Of a stretch of DNA of 64,000 nt, positions 60,959-64,000 are shown piece by piece; position 1 is the stretch's first letter, and each line of letters opens with the position of its first letter. Under the pieces are notes generated by a model. The model had not been told where the DNA came from and made no database searches. It saw only the letters and a list, made by a program, of their open reading frames with translations. Where the stretch lies: positions 6,833,552 through 6,897,551 of the forward strand of contig CM119269.1 of NCBI GenBank assembly GCA_051294375.1. Reading direction: 5' to 3'. The position numbers and the translations under genes are program-made. This DNA is from Paraspadella gotoi (Eukaryota > Chaetognatha).

Positions 60959-63900
60959 TTAAGAATGATGCAGATCGTTCAAGTCGTTTCTTGAGTTGGC
61001 GAACTTCTGCGCTGCAGCGTCGGCGCCGCGGACGGGAAGCGGCGTGTTCGGCGTCCCATCGCTTTTCATCTTCGATTTTAATTCCTTGCAAATTATATTT
61101 TTCTTAAAGTTAAAAGTCAAACCAATGATTTTCCTATCCTATCTTTCCCTACGTCCAACCTGCAACACAGATATGCCAGGCGGTAGCTGCTGCTGATCGG
61201 CGAAGACATCCTCTATACTGCGGCGTCCGTGCGCCTCTTCCCGGAAGGAGCGCTGCGTGTAGGCGTACCACCTCCGCTTGAAGGCGAGGTCGAGAGAGTT
61301 CTTGGTGAAGCTCTTGGAGTAGGACCTCTTATCTTTGCCCTTGCGATGTCGGCGATGACTTCGGTGAACCGGTTTCCCGGCTGCGAATTGAAAATATAAT
61401 AATTAATTATTAATGATAATAAAACGGGAGAAGCGAAATCTCCGCAGTTAAGAAATGGCCCCGCTCACCGATCTCTTCCGCCGGGCCCTTTCCGCCGACT
61501 ATCGGCGACGCCCCCTTCTTATTGTTGTCCGCGATGATTTGCGCGTCGATGGAAGCGTAGTGGTGCTCGTCTGATATATTACAGATGTTAGTTCAATGCT
61601 AAATAAACCAGGGAAGTGACCCTTGTCAAGAAGTTTATCCCAGTTTCAACGTTGTCAGGTTATTAAACCCTTATTTGTATTATTGAATTCTTATTTATTT
61701 CATAGAAAAAAAATATACAATTTAAAATGGGGCGACCTACAGTACCTGGGATGTTTCCGCCCCTGGCGTCCGACTCGTAGTCAACGTTAGAATCTTCAGG
61801 GAAACTCGTGTCGTTCTCGTCGGAGTCGCTGTAGTCGGGCAGAGGGAACTCGTCGTCCTCCTCCAAGCCCTAATTAGGTCAAATGGTGATCAAATAAAAT
61901 CATGACATCCGACATTTCGCCATCCCATCGGTTGAACTCGCCTTGATCTGCTGCAACTCCTTGACGGCGTCGACGACCTGTTCCACCGCAAATTTCTCTT
62001 GCTTCTTCTTGAATTCGGTGAAGGCGAGGATGTGGAGGAAAGTGCCCCAGCGATGCCACAGCATGGAGACAAACTGTAAGAAGAGGAAAGTTAATTTTCT
62101 ATTCTAAGCATGTATAATTGTATATTGTAATACTAAATTGTATATTAAAGTAGGTCATACGATAAGTACCTTCTGTAATAAATTTGTTTTGTTTATTCTT
62201 AAAATTTATTAAAGAATACTTAGCTATGATGGTGATGTCACGCACCTGAATTCCCAAAATAACGGCGAAGAAGATTAAGTGGACGAGACCCAAAGGCTCC
62301 AATTGGATCTGGTTGTCGTAGATCCAAAGAGGGATTGTCACGTAGAGGGTGTCGGCGAGACGCTCGTGGACGAGCATGAGTGGGAAGACAAGCGCCATCC
62401 TGTGTCCGACAAATCAGATGAATTAACGCACCAAATAGATCGATTTATCAGCTGAAAATTGGCATTAATCGATCCAAAGATCCAATAATAAATCACTGTG
62501 GCGGTATATTCACACCGCCTCACCTCCAGCTTTATTCAGCCAATCTCATTGGCTCAGAAGGGGAACGTACCATCCCATTACGTTCTATTTGCTTAAGACT
62601 TCTGTTTTGGCAAAGCGAGATCGGCCTTGGGTAACCGCGCCAGTGACAGGAGGCGTCACTGAGGGTCGGTAGCCCCTAAATCCAACAGCCCCATCCCAAT
62701 GGGCATCACAGTCAACTCGACAGTTGCCATACAACTAGATTTTAATGAAACCATTAACCGATTCATCTACAAATGCCAACCAGAGAGCGTTGAACATCAA
62801 GAAAGCGAAGGAGAGTCGATCTCTCAGAACTTTGAACTCTTCCTTGACTTTCTTCTCTTGTCTTCGGTCGCATGGAAACGGCCGAAGATACTTGGCGATC
62901 ATCTTCGTCCAAAACTGAAGCTCCTTTTCATCGAGAAATCTACGAGGAGATTCGAAGTTCGAGAAGAAAAAAAATCAATGCAATAAAGTCATAGGAATAA
63001 AAATAGTCTATATTGAATGACAATTAGTAGATTCCAACGCGGCCTGACCTGATCTTTCCATCCCTGAGAACCTTCTCGTTGATCCAAAAAGGATTTCTAA
63101 GATCGTCACGCTTAAGCTTGTTTGGCGGCCGCGCGCTGTAGATCATCTCCTGAGCGGCGAGGGATATCTCACCCATGGCGGAGAGCTCTTTAGCCTGACG
63201 GCTGAGCGGGTCGTCGTCGTCGGACAAGCCCATGCGGGCGAGCATCTCCTGCTTCTCGATCCTTTCCAGGATGATGAGCACTTGGCGGAGGAGAGCGTCG
63301 GAGACGGTCTGCGATCGGCCGTCGTCGATCATCTCCACGATCGCTTTGGCTTTTTTCACCTGACGTACAGTTTTGGTTTGTCATTTTATTAATAATAGGT
63401 TTGGATTGTTTTGCTCCAAAAAAATAATTATATTAGTATGGCAATAACAAAAATTTTATTCAGGCAGTTAAAAACAAGGTCAAGTACCAACGCGATAATT
63501 ATTGAGGGAAGAGCGACTCGGAAATCTATGAACAATTGAACGTCGAATGGCTAACTTTTTAAAAGAAGTATGAGAAGATAAAAAATAAATATAATATATT
63601 TATTTTAATTTAATAAATTTTTCAACTATTGTTTTAAAAAGCATATAGTTTTATACTAATTAATTGTAAATTTAACAAGGATGTCAGTCTACTTTATCTT
63701 TAAGATCCTAAAATTGAGAGAATAAACTAAACTTCTACTAGAAAAAGACGAGACCTGCTGATAATCCTCCTCCTCTTGCTTCTTGCCGATGTCCTCCCTC
63801 GTTCCCCACTCGGAAACGTGGAGATTGCAGAGAGAATAGATGATCACCAAAATGTATCCGATGGGTATGCAAAGGAAGTAAATCTGTCCAAAACGAAGAC

Positions 63901-64000
63901 TCGATGGCAATTTGTTTTTTTCCATTCATTGGACAAAATCCGTGTTTGACAGGATATATACTGTAAAACATTCTTTTTTTTTATTACCATCAACGGGTAG
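60959..64000 (-). CDS. CHS: Chitin synthase, C-terminal part (continues beyond the right edge)
   Basis: Polymerises GlcNAc from UDP-GlcNAc and extrudes chitin across the membrane. The window holds the region after the catalytic core. Exons 5' to 3' on the - strand: about 64000-63988 (partial), 63883-63755, 63359-63049, 62939-62781, 62399-62246, 62073-61942, 61869-61746, 61570-61469, 61380-61160, 61084-60959 (TAA). Every junction is in phase. Markers: IYFLCIPIGYILVIIYSLCN and then EWGTRE (animal chitin synthase WGTRE), KRDDLRNPFWINE, EKELQFWTKMIAKYLRPF, LRDRLSFAFLMFNALW, QLEPLGLVHLIFFAVILGIQ and FVSMLWHRWGTFLHILAFTE, i.e. the C-terminal TM cluster. An acidic, then basic cytoplasmic tail follows (LEEDDEFPLPDYSDSDEND; HRSHRRHRKGKDKRSYSK). 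Intron 61,870-61,941 has a GC donor. The catalytic EDR, QRRRW and SWGTR-upstream parts lie off-window. Confidence 0.92.
62494..62732 (+). mobile_element. SINE family member
   Basis: Stand-alone copy from ACTGTGGCGGTATATTCACA to ACAGTTGCCATAC, with GCGCCAGTGACAGGAGGCGT and CACTGAGGGTCGG in the body. It lies in the chitin synthase intron 62,400-62,780, opposite to that gene's direction. Confidence 0.72.

Overview
The window looks like nuclear DNA of an invertebrate metazoan. Four multi-exon, GT-AG-spliced animal gene families are present: an anoctamin/TMEM16, a CLCA, a ROS1/Sevenless-type receptor tyrosine kinase, and a chitin synthase of the animal kind with the WGTRE motif. Introns carry tRNA-derived SINE-like elements, terminal-inverted-repeat elements and very abundant CT/GA, TTTC, TCTA and TCG simple repeats. 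The species cannot be named from the sequence. Carrying a chitin synthase fits a protostome or another chitin-making animal.

Layout. From 4.7 to 49.0 kb (+ strand) lies one very large anoctamin gene, reconstructed here as about 26 exons whose splice phases join almost throughout. Its protein would be about 1,650 residues, against 900-1,000 usual for the family, because of two low-complexity cytoplasmic inserts. All Ca2+-binding acidic positions of TM6-TM8 can be seen. Inside one of its introns, on the same strand (39.7-44.2 kb), sits a complete two-exon CLCA gene with its own TATA box, signal peptide and poly(A) signal. CLCA proteins are known modulators of TMEM16A, so the nesting is biologically suggestive. 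Its metalloprotease motif reads HQxxH instead of HExxH.

From 50.3 to about 60.3 kb (- strand) lies a ROS1/Sevenless-like receptor kinase with FN3-type ectodomain exons, a TM segment, an NPLY juxtamembrane motif, an intact kinase domain and an unusually long Ser/Pro-rich tail. From 60.96 kb to the right edge (- strand) lies the C-terminal part of a chitin synthase gene that runs off the window. The anoctamin and kinase genes are convergent (stops at 49,029 and 50,347).

Assembly. There are four N runs (16,875-17,002; 18,420-18,684; 29,044-29,068; 37,341-37,350). The segments 19,492-29,043 (copy A) and 29,069-about 38,893 (copy B) are the same roughly 9.6 kb sequence twice, meeting exactly at the 25-N gap. 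Copy A is full of small indels that break the anoctamin exons. This is most likely two overlapping contig ends or haplotypes laid side by side, not a real tandem duplication, so the gene model uses copy B. Repeats are dense from 1 to 46 kb and sparse to the right of that.

Coordinates of exons were read by eye from splice motifs, reading-frame phase and recognised protein motifs. No alignment program was available.
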